Shown here: positions 10,068-21,461 of the stretch, piece after piece
Layout: every line of letters starts with the position of its first letter
Position numbering within the stretch: the first letter of the stretch is position 1
Source of the DNA: Cepaea nemoralis
Taxonomy: Eukaryota > Mollusca > Gastropoda > Stylommatophora > Helicidae
Reading direction: 5' to 3'
Length of the DNA stretch: 64,000 bases
Assembly (NCBI GenBank): GCA_014155875.1
Contig: JACEFZ010011691.1
Span: 732,501 to 796,500 of the forward strand
Position numbers and translations under genes: made by a program
Notes under the pieces: model-generated
The model's database searches: none
Told to the model about the DNA's origin: nothing
Seen by the model: the letters and a program-made list of their open reading frames with translations, nothing else

Positions 10068-11670
10068 TATTGTGCTAAATACTGTTGTTAAATCAGAGAT
10101 TGAACAACACAATCACGTGTTAGTTTCCACTGAATGGAATTTCTTCTTCTTAACTTTAGCGCAAGCCAAAGAGTAGATGTCCCCATGAAGTGGAGGTTAC
10201 TGGTCTATCAGGCTGAATTTCGGACCAGCAGACGTCTGCATTTGTTTCGAAAAAAATATGCACAGTTGGGAATACTAGCGAAGGTAAATTGAAAAGTGAT
10301 GACAGAGTTTATAGAAAAAGAAAATTAATTGTTTCGTTGTTCAAACTACATAATATACAAAACAGAACGTTTGAAACAAAACTGATCAGGAAGTCATGCG
10401 CTTACCACAGAGGTGTATAATTTTAAGACATATGGGTCACTTTTATATGGCGTTGAGGCCACAAGTTTACGACATGGGTGACACTTCTCTATGAGTTAGG
10501 GAAGACATGAAATCACAAGAGGACATATTTGTGAGATCAAGTGAGTCAATCTGTAAGAGCAAGTAGATAAATTGTGAGAGCAAATAGACAAGTTGTTATA
10601 GCGAATAAAGACGTTATGAGAGCAAATGGACAAGTTATAGCGAATATAGAAGTTATGAGAGCAAGTGGGCAGGTTTTAAGGGTAAGTGGGTCAGTTGTTA
10701 GTTAAAGTGGGAAAATTGATAGAGTAAGTCGACAGGTTGTGCGAGCAAGTAGGAAAGTTCTTAGGGTAAGTGGGTAAGTTTTTAAGGCAATTCGATAAGC
10801 TGTGATAGTAAGTGAGCAAGTTGTGAGCGCAAGTGAGCAATTTGTTAGGGCAATTCGACAATTTGTGAGAGCAAGTGAGGAAGTTGATAGAGCAAGCGGG
10901 CAAGCTGTTAGGGCAAGTCAAAAATTGTGAGAGCAAGTGGGAAAGACCAAACCAGATGATAAAGATATGAACTTACCAAAACTAGTGAAGCGTACTAATA
11001 CACGAACTGCTGAACACATGAACGTACAGAAAAAACTGATAAGGAAGTCATTAACCTGCAAAGAAAAACTGATGCTGAAGAATTGAACTTACAAAACTAT
11101 ATGACAAATACATGAACTTACAAAAACAAAAACTCACAACAACAAAAAAGTATTCTGATGAAAAGAAATTACAATTACTCGTCACAAAGCCATGCACTTA
11201 CTTCAACAACAAACAACTGCTGATAACGGCATACACTTACCAAAAAGGAGCACACTTGTAAGACATGAGTGAGGGGCACTTATGTATGAAGTGAGAGACA
11301 TTTATGTGCGCAATAAGGGACAATTCTTATGAGGTGAGTTGGAATTGTGCATGACGAGAGGATCAGTTTTGTATGAGGTAAAAGATACGTCTGTATGACA
11401 TGAGGGATACATTTGTATGCTATTAAGGACACTTCTGTATGAAGCGAGGGGATACTTCTGTATGAGGTAATGAACATAATGTCGACAACACATAATACCT
11501 CTTTGATACAACTAGCCAGGTTAAATTGTGAAGTGATGACAAAGCTAGTGGAGAAAACTTACATGCGTCAACAGTCAAGATACTAAGCAGATCTTTAAGT
11601 GTCAGATTTGAAGAACATATTGAAGAAATGGTCGGTGGTGTCTACATTGCAAATTATAAATGCATTAACA
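10068..11670 (+). repeat. Repeat family B, copy 1
   Basis: The head at 10068-10370 (GTGCTAAATACTG... CGGACCAGCAGACGTCTGCA...) matches 54412-54715. 10370-10962 matches 63440-64000 at high identity. 10530-10940 is built of degenerate about 21-bp units (GAGAGCAAGTGGGCAAGTTGT). 11265-11490 carries another loose repeat (ACTTCTGTATGAGG...). 11560-11650 resembles 54715-54775. No protein function is supported. Confidence 0.75.
10530..10940 (+). repeat. Degenerate 21-bp minisatellite
   Basis: About 19 units of the form GAGAGCAAGTGGGCAAGTTGT / TAGGGCAAGTCGACAAGTTGT. The minus strand therefore encodes a heptad-like shadow (..TCPNNL..) that is a by-product of the 21-bp period. Confidence 0.8.
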
Positions 11671-12205
11671 CTAACAATGAAAACGCATGCCACAGAAATG
11701 GAGGTATGTGACTAGACAATAATCCTTGGAGAGTTGAGGAATTCGCTGATGGGCAATGGCAAATTTATAGCAGATAGATCAATCAAACGACATGGACTAC
11801 AGACTCCAAGAGAAAAACTGTAGTTACTAGAGTACGGAAAATGTAAATTTTGAGATCGTGGTTGTATGATCCATGCTAACAAGGAGGGTGATCATTGGAG
11901 AAAACAAATCAGGTAGATGGAATCATATTGAATTCTTTTTTTAAAGTTGCATATCATTACTGGACGTTGCAGTCAATACCAGCATTTTTTCAACTGTTGA
12001 TGTTCTTGACAATATTACGCTCAGTAGTTTGCCATTGCTTTCTGTGCGACCGGTTCACATACCCCGCACGTTGATATAAGGGATTACGGAGAAAGTCGTT
12101 AACGCCCTTCGCCAGGGTGACTGGCTATTTTGAATATGGATATGCTAAATGTTTCGAGATAGGACATATTTGATGCAAATAATGTGACGTAGAGAATTGA
12201 ATCTG
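11671..12205. other. Unassigned; short LINE-leader-like stretch
   Basis: No supported gene. 12028-12058 (GTTTGCCATTGCTTTCTGTGCGACCGGTTC) is the reverse of the leader repeat GAGCCGGTCACTCAGAAAGC seen at 18676 and 52750, so this stretch may be a degraded RTE 5' end. Confidence 0.45.
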
Positions 12206-12209
12206 ATGA

Positions 12210-14343
12210 TAATAATATCAATAAGTCATGTGCCATGCCGGAAAGCGTGGGCGGTCATGACTCGCCATTTCACTCGATCACCAGAGTCGTGGATCAGCTC
12301 ATTGTTCCTGTATCAACCATGCCATGTGGCCAAGCCATCCAGATATTTACTTCTCGGTCTTCCCCTTGGTATATTCCTTTCGATCTTGCAAGTTGTCACC
12401 ACGTTCTAAATTCAAGTCTTCTCATAACATGTCCAAAAAAATGTTGTCTATCTACGTCTAATTTCTCTAATCAATTTATGATTTTCATTTGTCTCCTGTA
12501 GTACTTGGTCATTGGTTTTTCTGTCTGTCCATGATATTCTTTTAATTCTCCCTAGAAACCACATTTCTGCAGCCATCAGATGTTTTTCAGCTTGACTTCT
12601 CATTGTCCAAGTTTCACATCCATACAAAAGAACAGGCTCTATGTAGCAACTCAACACTATTTTTCTCGTTTCAATTGACATATTTTTATTGGTCAGTAAG
12701 ATTTTCCTCTGGCTAAAGGCTATTTTCGCCATGACGATTCTTGTTCTAATCTCTTCAAGGCATCTCCCATCAGATGTTATGACTGTTCCGAGATAATTGT
12801 ACCGATTCACTTGTTGAAGAATATTCCCATTTACTTGTATATTACATTGTGGTATTTCGTTCTTCCTAGTGACGACCATAACCTGTGTCTTTTTACAATT
12901 TAATTCTAACCCCAGTTGTTCACTATGAGCAACAACCGCATCTACTAATTGTTGCAGATCCTGCTCATTGTCTGCAATCAATACTGTATCATCTGCATAT
13001 CTAATGTTATTGATGTTTCGTCCTCCAATGCTGATTCCATTTATATCTTCTATCATTTCTGAAAAATATTTTCACTGTATAGGGAAACAAAGATCTGGAG
13101 ACATTACACATCCTGCCTAACACCTCTCTTAATAGGCTGATATTGTCCCACTTCATTATCAATCCTTATGGCAGCTTGTTGTTTCCAATATATGTTTTTT
13201 TATAAGTCTAATGTCTTTCCCATCAATTTGTAGATCTGCAAGCATATTCACCATGTTGACATGTCTAACTCTATCAAAAGCCTTTGTGTAGTCAATAAAG
13301 CAAAGATGTATATCTTTGTTTACTTCTATAAAACGTTCAATTACTGTTCGTAGCATATACACAGCATTTACTGAATCCTTTCCTTCTACAAACCCCACAT
13401 TGTTCTTTTCTCATTACAGGTTGTATTTTCTTCCTCAGCCTTTGCATGATAATTCGTAGCAAAATCTTCGTGATATGACTCTTTATACCAATTGTTTTGT
13501 GTTGACGACATTCCAAGGCTCCTGATTTCTTTGGAATTGCAATAAATACAGTTACTTAATTCAGAAGGTATATCTCCAGTATCATATAATGTGTTCAGCA
13601 GTCTGGTGACTTGATCTAGTCCAAATTCTTCTAAAGCTTTAATCATTTCTGTTGTGATATTATTTGCACCGGGGGCCTTGCCAGCTTTCATATGCTTAAG
13701 AACATTTCGAACCTCCATCTTAAAAATTGGCGGTCCTTCATTATTAAATCGAATATCATACTGTTCATCTCTGTTATCCTCATAAACGTATTTTACATAA
13801 TCTGACCATACATGTAGAATCTGATCTTTTTTCTATTATGATTTTGCCACCTTTAGTTTTTAGACAACCTGCTGATGTACTTGTTCTTTTATTAGTTCTT
13901 GAATTCTTTTGTGCACTAATTTTGTATTTTGACTGTCGTGTTGTTTTCAGTTTTTGCCCAATTTTTCTCAAGTCATGCTTATTTTTCCTTCTTACATAAT
14001 ATTCTGACTTGTCTTTGAATTTTGTCATTTTTGGAAGGATTACTTTTGTTGAGTCTTCTTGTTTCCATTAGTTGTAACATTTCTTCAGTCATCCATTTTT
14101 ACGACCCACCTTCTTTAATTTTGGAATAGTTGTTTCTGCAGCCAAACTGATTGAATTCTTCAACATTTCCCATTGATCATCCACATCCTGGAATAGGATC
14201 TCTAGATCAGACAATATATCAAATCTGTTCTGTACAACTTTGTTGAATTTGTTTTGTATTTCATTGTCATTATTCAGTGTATACAAATCATATTTAGTGT
14301 TTCCTGTTATATACTTGACTTTCTTTAACTTTATCCTCAATGT
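12210..14343 (-). mobile_element. RTE-type LINE, RT part
   Basis: Minus-strand frames give, in order: an inter-domain region (14397-13780) rich in Lys; KAGKAPGANNITTEMIKAL (13680); GFVEGKDSVNAVYML and FIDYTKAFDRVRH (13390-13270); RYADDTVLIADNEQDL (12990, intact catalytic YADD); YLGTVITSDGRC; IEPVLLYGCETW (12640); then a degraded HVMRR... GRPR tail ending near 12215. Several frameshifts and stops separate the blocks, so it is inactive. Its endonuclease lies at 15327-15990, split off by the LINE inserted at 14344-15313. Confidence 0.85.
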
Positions 14344-15313
14344 TGCAGAGCACGTGCCTACCTCAGAGTCAACGCAAACACACAACATCCGCTGCATAGT
14401 GAAATTAGGAAGGTGAAGGGCAGCAGGTTATACAAAGGAAGGTCGTGGATGGGTCAAACGGAAGACATTCTTCAACAGGTATGTTCACTGGAGCACTTAG
14501 AACCTGGCGAGGAGTGGGTACAAGTGCCAACAGATTTCTGTACGTCTTTTTCTGTTTGCATCCAACTAGACAGAAAATCTGGCTGCCGTGGAGGCGGAAG
14601 TACAAGCGTTGATTTTCGAGAATTCATTAGACAGTGATGCTGACATTTACACAGATGGGTCGGTCGTCCGACATGTGAGAAGCTCATGGGCCTTTACGGC
14701 ATGGGCCGGAGGGAGAATTGTGAAGGAGGACTCTGGTACTTTTGTTGAGACCACAAGTAGCCTGACAATGGAAGTCATGGCAGTAAGTAAAGCAATAACA
14801 TGGCTCGAGACACAGACATTCACTAGAGCATGTGTCCTTAGCGACTCAATGAGCATGCTAAAGAGGATAGAGACAGGGTGGATCCGAAGAGAGTGGTTGC
14901 TTTCTCTGGTGCCATCTCGGCTGGCAAAGATTAGTTTCATCTTCGTGCCAGGGCATGCGGGAGTACAAGGAAATGAGCAGGCTGACAAGCTCGCAGGTGA
15001 GGCTACGGTGGAGGGCGGACGCGCCATGGACCAGGCTGAAATTCTGAATTTGCTACTAGAAGTAAGACTTTTGCGAGAACCAAGTGATGATTGTGAATCA
15101 ACAACCAAGGCCAGACTGTGAGAACAGCAAATTAAAAGAGGTGTGGCCAAACAAGAACACTATGTAGGAAGCCAAAGAAGATTGATAAAGCAGCATATAA
15201 TTGGTGTCGTTAGCCGCTACATGCTGCGGGATTTTCCGAGAAGGGGATCCGAGCATTGATGGACTGAATGGTTCGATGTGCAATGAGGATGATCTGTCGA
15301 CTAACTAATTAAC
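14344..15313 (+). mobile_element. 5'-truncated LINE with RNase H domain, 13-bp TSD
   Basis: The flanks TTATCCTCAATGT at 14331-14343 and 15314-15326 are identical. The insert encodes, in plus frames, ANTQHPLH, KGRSWMGQ, then (14588-15121) an RNase H with DIYTDGS, MEVMAV, VLSDSMSML and VPGHAGVQGNEQAD, the D-E-D-H core intact. Beyond the TGA at 15119, the C-terminal block reads on through stops to about 15290. The RT is missing by 5' truncation. It interrupts the minus-strand RTE endonuclease. Confidence 0.85.
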
Positions 15314-15326
15314 TTATCCTCAATGT

Positions 15327-15990
15327 ACCTGTAAGTAATAAGTGGTCACTATAACAATCAACACCTGGAGCTGTTTTTGCTATTGTTAACGCATTTCTAA
15401 ATCTTTTGCTAATCAGAATGTATTCAGTTTGGTTTATAATCCTGCGATCAGTACTCCTCGATGTCCATAATCTTCTAGGGTGTTGTTTAAACCAGGTGTT
15501 TCCTACAATCATTTCATGCTCTTTTGCCCACTCTACAAGTCTGTGTCATCTTTCCTTTCTATTTCCTAAACCATAGTTTCCTTCTGTGTATCTGTCACCT
15601 TGATTTCCTACGTTTGCATCAAATTCCCCTATTCTGATATTTATTTCTGAATTTTATATTTCTTTAAAGCAAACTCAATGTCATTATAAAATTCCTCTAC
15701 ACTATCTTCACTGGATTCCCCTGTTGGGGCATATACTTGAATAACGTTTATGCTAAAAGGTCTGCCTCTTAATTTAACTAGTAGAACTCTGTCTGACACG
15801 GCCCAATATCATTGAACGGATTTTGGTGTTTGCCGGTCCAAGATAATTGCTACCCCCCCTTTGTCGATCTTCTTCTCCAGAATAGATAATCTTAAAATCT
15901 TCATCTATCTTATGCCTGCTCCTCCATCTCGTTTCACACATCCCCAAAGTATTAATTTTTACTCTTTCCATTCCTTGTTTGATGTTATAT
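15327..15990 (-). mobile_element. RTE-type LINE, endonuclease part
   Basis: The minus strand shows NTLGMCETRW, FKIIYSGEED, VLLVKL.GRPF.INVIQVYAPT, EEFYND and GNTWFKQHPRRLWTSRS, then YSDHLLLTGTLRI near 15320, which continues as LRIKLKKVKYI at 14340 across the nested insertion. It is broken by stops. The N-terminus is truncated just before MERVKINTLG, near 15990. Confidence 0.8.
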
Positions 15991-16745
15991 AATTGATAAC
16001 TAGATAGTGTAGTTACTAAATTAGTGTAGTTGCTCGAATGTTAATACTCTTGATTGTAACCACTTTAACCAGCATATCATAACAATATGTACATATTATG
16101 TGTAACTATTGATTCATGATAATATAACGCAGAGGTGTTTACAAGGCACCAGGGTCAGGTTCCATACTGGCCAAGACCTAATAACACGTCCTAGCCGTCC
16201 GTCCTGGGCGACAGGTCCCTTCGGGGGTCCTGGCTAACGTAATACTAATAGTAATAGCAACGCTGAATCTTCCGAAGCCGGAGAGTATCTGCCTGCACGG
16301 CGAGGAACCACCAGTCTGCATACCAATAAGCCAGACATGGGACAACGAATACTCACGCACACCTCAGGTCCTGTATGACAACACATCGATGTTGGATAAC
16401 AGGATGTCTTCATCCGACATACAGGACTTCACGCTGGAATTCACAGTCAGCGAACACAAGCAAGCAAACATAACGTAATTGTTGATGTAATCATGACATT
16501 ATTATAATTTGTCCTCGTATATACTTATAACCGTTTGCATCATAATAACTTTATTTATATAAAACTGTATATTTATATGCCAATATAACTAATGTGTAGT
16601 TGTAACCGATCATACTTTGATAAAATATTTCTTTACACATGAAACATGTAACTGCACCCCAACTCCACGCCACAGCACTCACCTGATATTTAATAGTCGT
16701 GTCAATAAAACTATATATAATAACCATTTATGCTGACTTACGTTT
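15991..16745. other. Unassigned; contains a 10-bp perfect inverted repeat
   Basis: No coding support. GTCCTGTATG at 16368-16377 pairs with CATACAGGAC at 16418-16427. The enclosed 40 nt can form two smaller hairpins (ACATCGATGT and GGATG/CATCC). It does not match tRNA or a known ribozyme core. Confidence 0.5.
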
Positions 16746-16747
16746 GT

Positions 16748-17112
16748 ATTCTTCTTCTTCTTTCGTTTGCTTGAAATACATCTATAACTGCAATGTTGTC
16801 TCTTGTATGAATTTAACTGTCTTTGTTAATGTTAGTTCCCTCAGCGGTCCATAGAGTTTATCTGCCACTGTCGTCTCTTTAGACCAGAAGGTTTGCCTAG
16901 ATATGTTGTATTTTCTGCAGTTTTGGAGTCTGTGCTCTGGTGTCTGCTACGTCAATCCATATGTGCATATGGCTGATTCACCAATCTTGAATGTTGTATA
17001 CATATGTTGCGTAATATATTGTATCTGTTCTGAGGCGCAGAATAATGACTTGTTCAGATCCGTTCATAACGTGGCAATCGTGTTGAGGAGGTTTTGGTGG
17101 CTTTCTGAGTGA
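16748..17112 (-). mobile_element. I-type LINE, C-terminal tail
   Basis: The minus strand reads, with frameshifts, EQVIILRLRT near 17060, then a CTYG..QTPEH block and YGPLREL near 16850, then a tail ending in (GAA)n at about 16755. This is the region after RNase H in I-type LINEs; the same blocks (EQVAIFRLRTGHNRL, KLYGDINKL) occur in the element at 55024-62475. It is the downstream part of the RNase H fragment at 17600-17960. Confidence 0.65.
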
Positions 17113-17599
17113 TACTGAAGTATCGTTTCTTTACTTATTGAGTCTGTCTTCAGTGGATATTTGTTTGCAACATAGACGAGCAATATCTCCTGCGGGCGGG
17201 ACCTCGCTGGTTGCGTGATCCGCACTAAAGACAGTGTCAGGCGGGGAGTTTGACAGTAGTAGTTACACGTTTATAAAGATGCAGACACTTGGTCACGAGA
17301 GAATTACAGATGTACACGCTCATACAGATCCAGTCACTTAGTTTGAGGCACTCAGCTGAGGGATATGACTGAACGCCTCTAATTCAAATATTCCAAATGT
17401 AGAGGGCTGGCCGCTACTTACCTTCTGCTCTTGCAGGATTGATGCTGAGACGACAGCAACTGCAGCCTGCCTTGTTCGAGACGTATGATCAACATTTTCT
17501 CTGGAGAAAACAAGGCAAGGCCGAGAGAGGAATCGTGCTGCATTGGTAACACATGTTCTCTGAATTCAAGCCCAGGCATTGTGCGATGGAATTCTAGCT
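17113..17599 (+). repeat. Insertion of unknown type with a LINE-leader-like end
   Basis: 17113-17480 has no assignment. 17520-17600 (GAGAGAGGAATCGTGCTGCATTGGTAACACATG) matches the 5' leader of the LINE at 1558-5496 (5090-5170, opposite strand). The stretch separates two pieces of an RNase H-bearing LINE. Confidence 0.45.
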
Positions 17600-17960
17600 C
17601 TAGTTACAATCCACATACTTTTGTCTGTAAAAATGGCAAGACGCCACTGATCATTCATTCCTTTTGGTGGTATGTAACGGGTACATCAGGCTACTCTTCT
17701 TTTGCTCCTTCCTTAGCCAATCGATCAGCTCTGTCGTTTCCAGGTACTCCACAGTGGGATGGTATCCACTGTATGGTGACCTTATGCTGACTGCTAAGTT
17801 CAGAAAGTAGTGTCCTTAGTACTGGCAATTTCCCAGACAGGAGCACCTCGAGTACTGATTTTGCATCGGTCAGTTGAGTTAAGAACCGACATCACATCAC
17901 TCAGGACATTCCCATACGTGCTTAGTCCCATCGTTCAACAGCCAGCGAAAAGTCATACTA
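17600..17960 (-). mobile_element. I-type LINE RNase H fragment
   Basis: The minus strand encodes TDAKSVLEVL near 17870, then VTIQWIPSHCGVPGNDRAD and RLAKEGAKEE near 17720. These carry the second Asp and the His/Asp block of RNase H. It is closely related to the RNase H at 55973-56521 (WIPSHCSIPGNEEADRLAKEG). It ends in stops, and the RT portion is absent. Confidence 0.75.
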
Positions 17961-18094
17961 CTAATCATTCCCACCGCTATCTGATTAAAAGTTCTCCTGG
18001 ACTTCCCTCTCAGTTTTAAGATTCTTCCAGAGCCCCTGCCGATCCCCCGCAATCTCATTCTTTCCACATATGGGTTCTCAATCTATTCCTCCAC

Positions 18095-18260
18095 CTTCTC
18101 TTTTAAGCTGACTAACATGTCTTTCTGTTTGCACAAATCTGGCTTGCGTTGATTGATCATTACTGCTTCTGCAAACTCTATAAGGATTACTCGACTTACG
18201 CCATACTTGCCATGAGGCTCAGGTTATGATCTCCCCATCTCACATATCATGAATTTAGCT
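18095..18260 (-). mobile_element. Penelope-like element, C-terminal tail
   Basis: The minus strand reads YGVSRVILIEFAEAVMINQ followed by RKPDLCKQKDMLVSLK. The same motif (FAEAIIINLRKPSLCKQKD) closes the GIY-YIG fragment at 52095-52395. In GIY-YIG-bearing Penelope proteins this is the conserved E-A-I..KP.LC tail. The endonuclease core upstream (18260-18480) is not recognisable. Confidence 0.55.
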
Positions 18261-18589
18261 TAATGCCCTTTAGCCATTGCAGGAAACATCAAAGATGAGG
18301 TACCTTCCAGTCTACGCAAAACCAACACTCAAGTCTTCGGTCTCATATCTCCAAAACATGGGCAAACCACCCATCAGATATCATAACATACTCATCATCA
18401 CTCTTCACTTGTAATGTATTGACACCTCTGTTGATTCTGTGATAATTTATGACTAGCACACCACTTGTAAGCAACGTTTCCAGCAAGCACAAATGCCATC
18501 TTCTTCAGTTACACATGTCTTTGTTTAGTGTCATCGGGTACATAATTATTTGCGAATATGTCAAGGTAATGTGATAATGGGCCGGTCTC

Positions 18590-18765
18590 CCTGGTCAAGA
18601 CGCTGGCAGCTTTCTCCATAACCGCGAATACTCTCGTGGTTGACATGAGCGCACAAGAATATGAGAGTATGGAGCCGGTCACTCAGAAAGCAATGGCAAA
18701 CTACTGAGCGTAATCTTGCCAAGAAATCAACATACAGCTGAAAGATGCTGAAGTTGACAGTGATG
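18590..18765 (+). repeat. LINE 5'-leader repeat
   Basis: GAGCCGGTCACTCAGAAAGC... AAACTACTGAGC... GCCAAGAAATCAAC recurs at 52748-52815 and, in part, at 12028-12058 (reverse) and 54100-54170 (reverse, upstream of an RTE endonuclease). It is therefore best read as RTE 5' UTR. Confidence 0.55.
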
Positions 18766-19389
18766 TCCTTTACAGGATATGCAAACCATTTTTCGAATGT
18801 GATGATAAATCTACAACTTTTGGATACACTTTCACACTCAAACAGAAAATATACCTCTACAGTAATATTTGTTAAATGTCAATTACTGCGTATCTCGATT
18901 TCCATCAATGTTAATAATATACCACAAATGAAAATGTATACCAAGTATTGATCTTTAACATAGCTAAAGAGAAAAATAAATAATGCAGTATGCATGCAGT
19001 ATCTATGAAATCATAAATACCAGAAATGTAATAATACATACAATAAGAAGTAAAGAAAATAAATACTGCCACAGTGTGCAATGACATATGCACATATATT
19101 CACATATAAACGTCAGAGAAAAATTGTTCCAATCTGGAAGAAAATAAATAATTAAATAACAACTTTTAAGTTTATAATATAATAATATACACAACAGAGA
19201 GTTGCATGTTGATGAATGCTGTTTCCACCGGATGTTAAAATTTAGATTGTGATACATTGCACTGAATGTTCTGAATAACAGCAGGATTACAGTCTTGATG
19301 GTTAGATTGAATGTTTATAACTTGTAAAAGTAATAGTTTCTGGAGCCAGTTGATGTGATTTGAGATCGAGTGTTAGTAATGAAACTAAA
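18766..19389. other. Unassigned AT-rich stretch
   Basis: Short minus frames (19003-19257, 18911-19093) are rich in Ile, Tyr and Cys without domain features. Nothing is supported. Confidence 0.4.
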
Positions 19390-20070
19390 ACATCCATGCC
19401 CGCTTCAGGGAAGCCATGCCCATGATTATTGCTGATGTTTGTAGATTAGATGGTTCAATAAGTTGAATGTTTCTGGTAATGTAGTTAAATGAGACATCTA
19501 GATAGGTCAGTCTCTTGCACCTAGTCAGTGTCTTAGGAAATATTGTAATGTTGTTGTGGGATGCATCAAAATGCTGTATTTTATCACTGTTATCACTATT
19601 TGCTGTTATTAATCACATCTATCAAAGTTTGTATCTCTATAATTACTTGCACAGTAAAGCACTTCAAGTGTTTGATGGTGTAAATTTTCTGGCAGTGCTG
19701 TCCATCTGTTGTTTGTTAGGTCAAATGTACATAACAAGTAGTGGTGACCAAGCAAATCTTCAATTGTCGAAATCTTGTTATTGGCTGCAGAAATGTTTTT
19801 GAGGGAACTTATTCTGTTAATTGATTGTGGCAGATTTTGAATTCTGTTCTGTGATTCATCAAGCTCTATTGTAAGTAATGACTTACAAGAATATGCTCAT
19901 GGCCTTGACCCTTGACCAGGTTGTCAGTTGTGAGTTGTTCTGATATCGACTTCGGGATGTAAAATTTTGTCGTAGCACCAAAGAAGCACACCGGAAATTG
20001 TGATACCACTTGTATCTGGTCTGTTTGCATCGCCAGTGCTCGAATCACAGCACATGACGATGATGGTGAT
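19390..20070 (-). pseudogene. Leucine-rich-repeat protein relic
   Basis: Minus-strand frames show successive LRRs: LTIELDESQNRIQNLPQSI, then LKNISAANNKISTIEDL, FDLTNNRWTALPENL and LEVLYCASN (19885-19630). After a frameshift and stops, KIQHFDASHNNITIFPKTL and LTYLDVSFNYI follow (19580-19440). The L..L..S.N.I..LP pattern is that of ribonuclease-inhibitor/SDS22-type LRRs such as those in SHOC2- or MFHAS1-like proteins. An upstream frame (20048-19866) ends in a stop just before the LRRs. With stops and a shift it is probably a dead copy, although an exon with sequencing errors cannot be excluded. It is one of the few non-transposon coding traces here. Confidence 0.6.
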
Positions 20071-20830
20071 GATGACGTTTGAGTTCTTATGTTGATCTTG
20101 AAGAGTTGTTGAGTTTTTATAAATTATAAACTGAACTGCACACTTTGCACATTGCGAGACGTCAAATTAATAGGTAATGTATTCAATAAATATATCTATA
20201 AATATGTAGGTCAAAAAGGAACTAAATAATATTGACATCATCGCTATATTATAATATTATATTATATATTTTTTCTGACTATAGTTTTTAAAAAAAACAG
20301 CTAACATTCTATATGATATCTAACTATGGTTCATTTCAGTATTAGAGTTATTTTAACGGATGCTAACCCCCATAATGTCCGTCATAAACCTATGGCTTGT
20401 GACAGAAAGTAATATTACTAATGATGCCCCAACTGACCCAAACTGGTTGTAATGGTATGGAAATCAACAGAAACAACGTTGTAATAACATTAAACTAATG
20501 TTTATTGCTTATAAGCGTTTGTTATATACAAGAAGAAGAAAAATCCCTATTCGAAAAGAATCACACAATCACTAAATACCGGCTAACCCTTCAACGTATT
20601 AATGTCTTTTAAAACAACCCCGTAACTAAAATGGTTCTAAAACCCGACCCTCTCTATCGCCATCTTAAACGCTCCCTATCCACAACAACAATCACCTCTT
20701 CCGTTTTCCATCTTACACTGTGCATGTGCAACACTCATGCGCCGAGCTGTGTGTACACAAAACATGCACCGGGCCAGTAGCTAATGTGATTAAACTTGAT
20801 TTAGTTTCATGTATAATATGGGCTGTGACA
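20071..20830. other. Unassigned
   Basis: AT-rich sequence without supported genes. It includes a T-rich/ATATT stretch at 20255-20300. Confidence 0.4.
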
Positions 20831-20831
20831 G

Positions 20832-21400
20832 GTACTTCTGGGGTAATTTAATTCTCCCAACCTGGTTTAATAAAGTCAACGCTTTTTGCTTCTTGTATTT
20901 TAACTTTGTTTTCAGAACATTTAAGCCGAGTTGGGTTCTTGTCTGATGTTTTGTTATTACTTTCATATTCATATTTTACATGTGTGGTTATATTTTTCAA
21001 CAGATCAATGTTTTATCTAACATCTTTTTCAGATAATCCAATACTTCTCCAATATCGTTCCCAGTTTTCAAGTTTAATAAACCATCTCCTCTCTTCTTTG
21101 TTTTCTTTGGACAGTCCTATATTTTTCCCAGCTACGTTCATGCCTGCCAGGTCTATGATAACCGATATCTGGTATTTCCAGGGGAATCTTACTTTCCCAA
21201 TCTGGTTTCATGTAGTCAACAGTATTTGTTTCATGTATTTTCAATTTTTTTTTTTTTTTTTAAACATCAACGCTGATTTGAATTCTTGTCTTATGTTTTA
21301 TTATTACATAATTCTTGTCTTCATCCGAAGACATATCATCAGAACATGCACAATATTTATCTGTAGAACATACAGGGATTATTGTCTATGTTTTTGTTAA
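20832..21400 (-). repeat. Duplicated unidentified coding-like module
   Basis: 20832-20970 and 21162-21310 are imperfect copies of one about 140-bp module, about 330 bp apart. Both contain TCAACGCTTTTTG/TCAACAGTATTTG and a TCTTG...ATGTTTTATTATTAC block. On the minus strand they give related peptides (KHQTRTQLGLNVL / KHKTRIQISVDV; LNQVGRIKLP / MKPDWESKIP). The protein family is not recognised; an ORF1-like or gene-relic origin is possible. Confidence 0.45.
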
Positions 21401-21461
21401 AACCTTTGTGAGGTTTATCCTCTAAGTATGGTAAAAATTTGTGTAATACTTACTAAATGAT

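Noticed and set aside
10691..10936. 81-codon minus frame with 7-residue repeats, resembling a repeat protein
   Set aside because: The heptad follows from the 21-bp DNA period; the copy at 62.8-63.2 kb is broken by indels, so no selection on protein.
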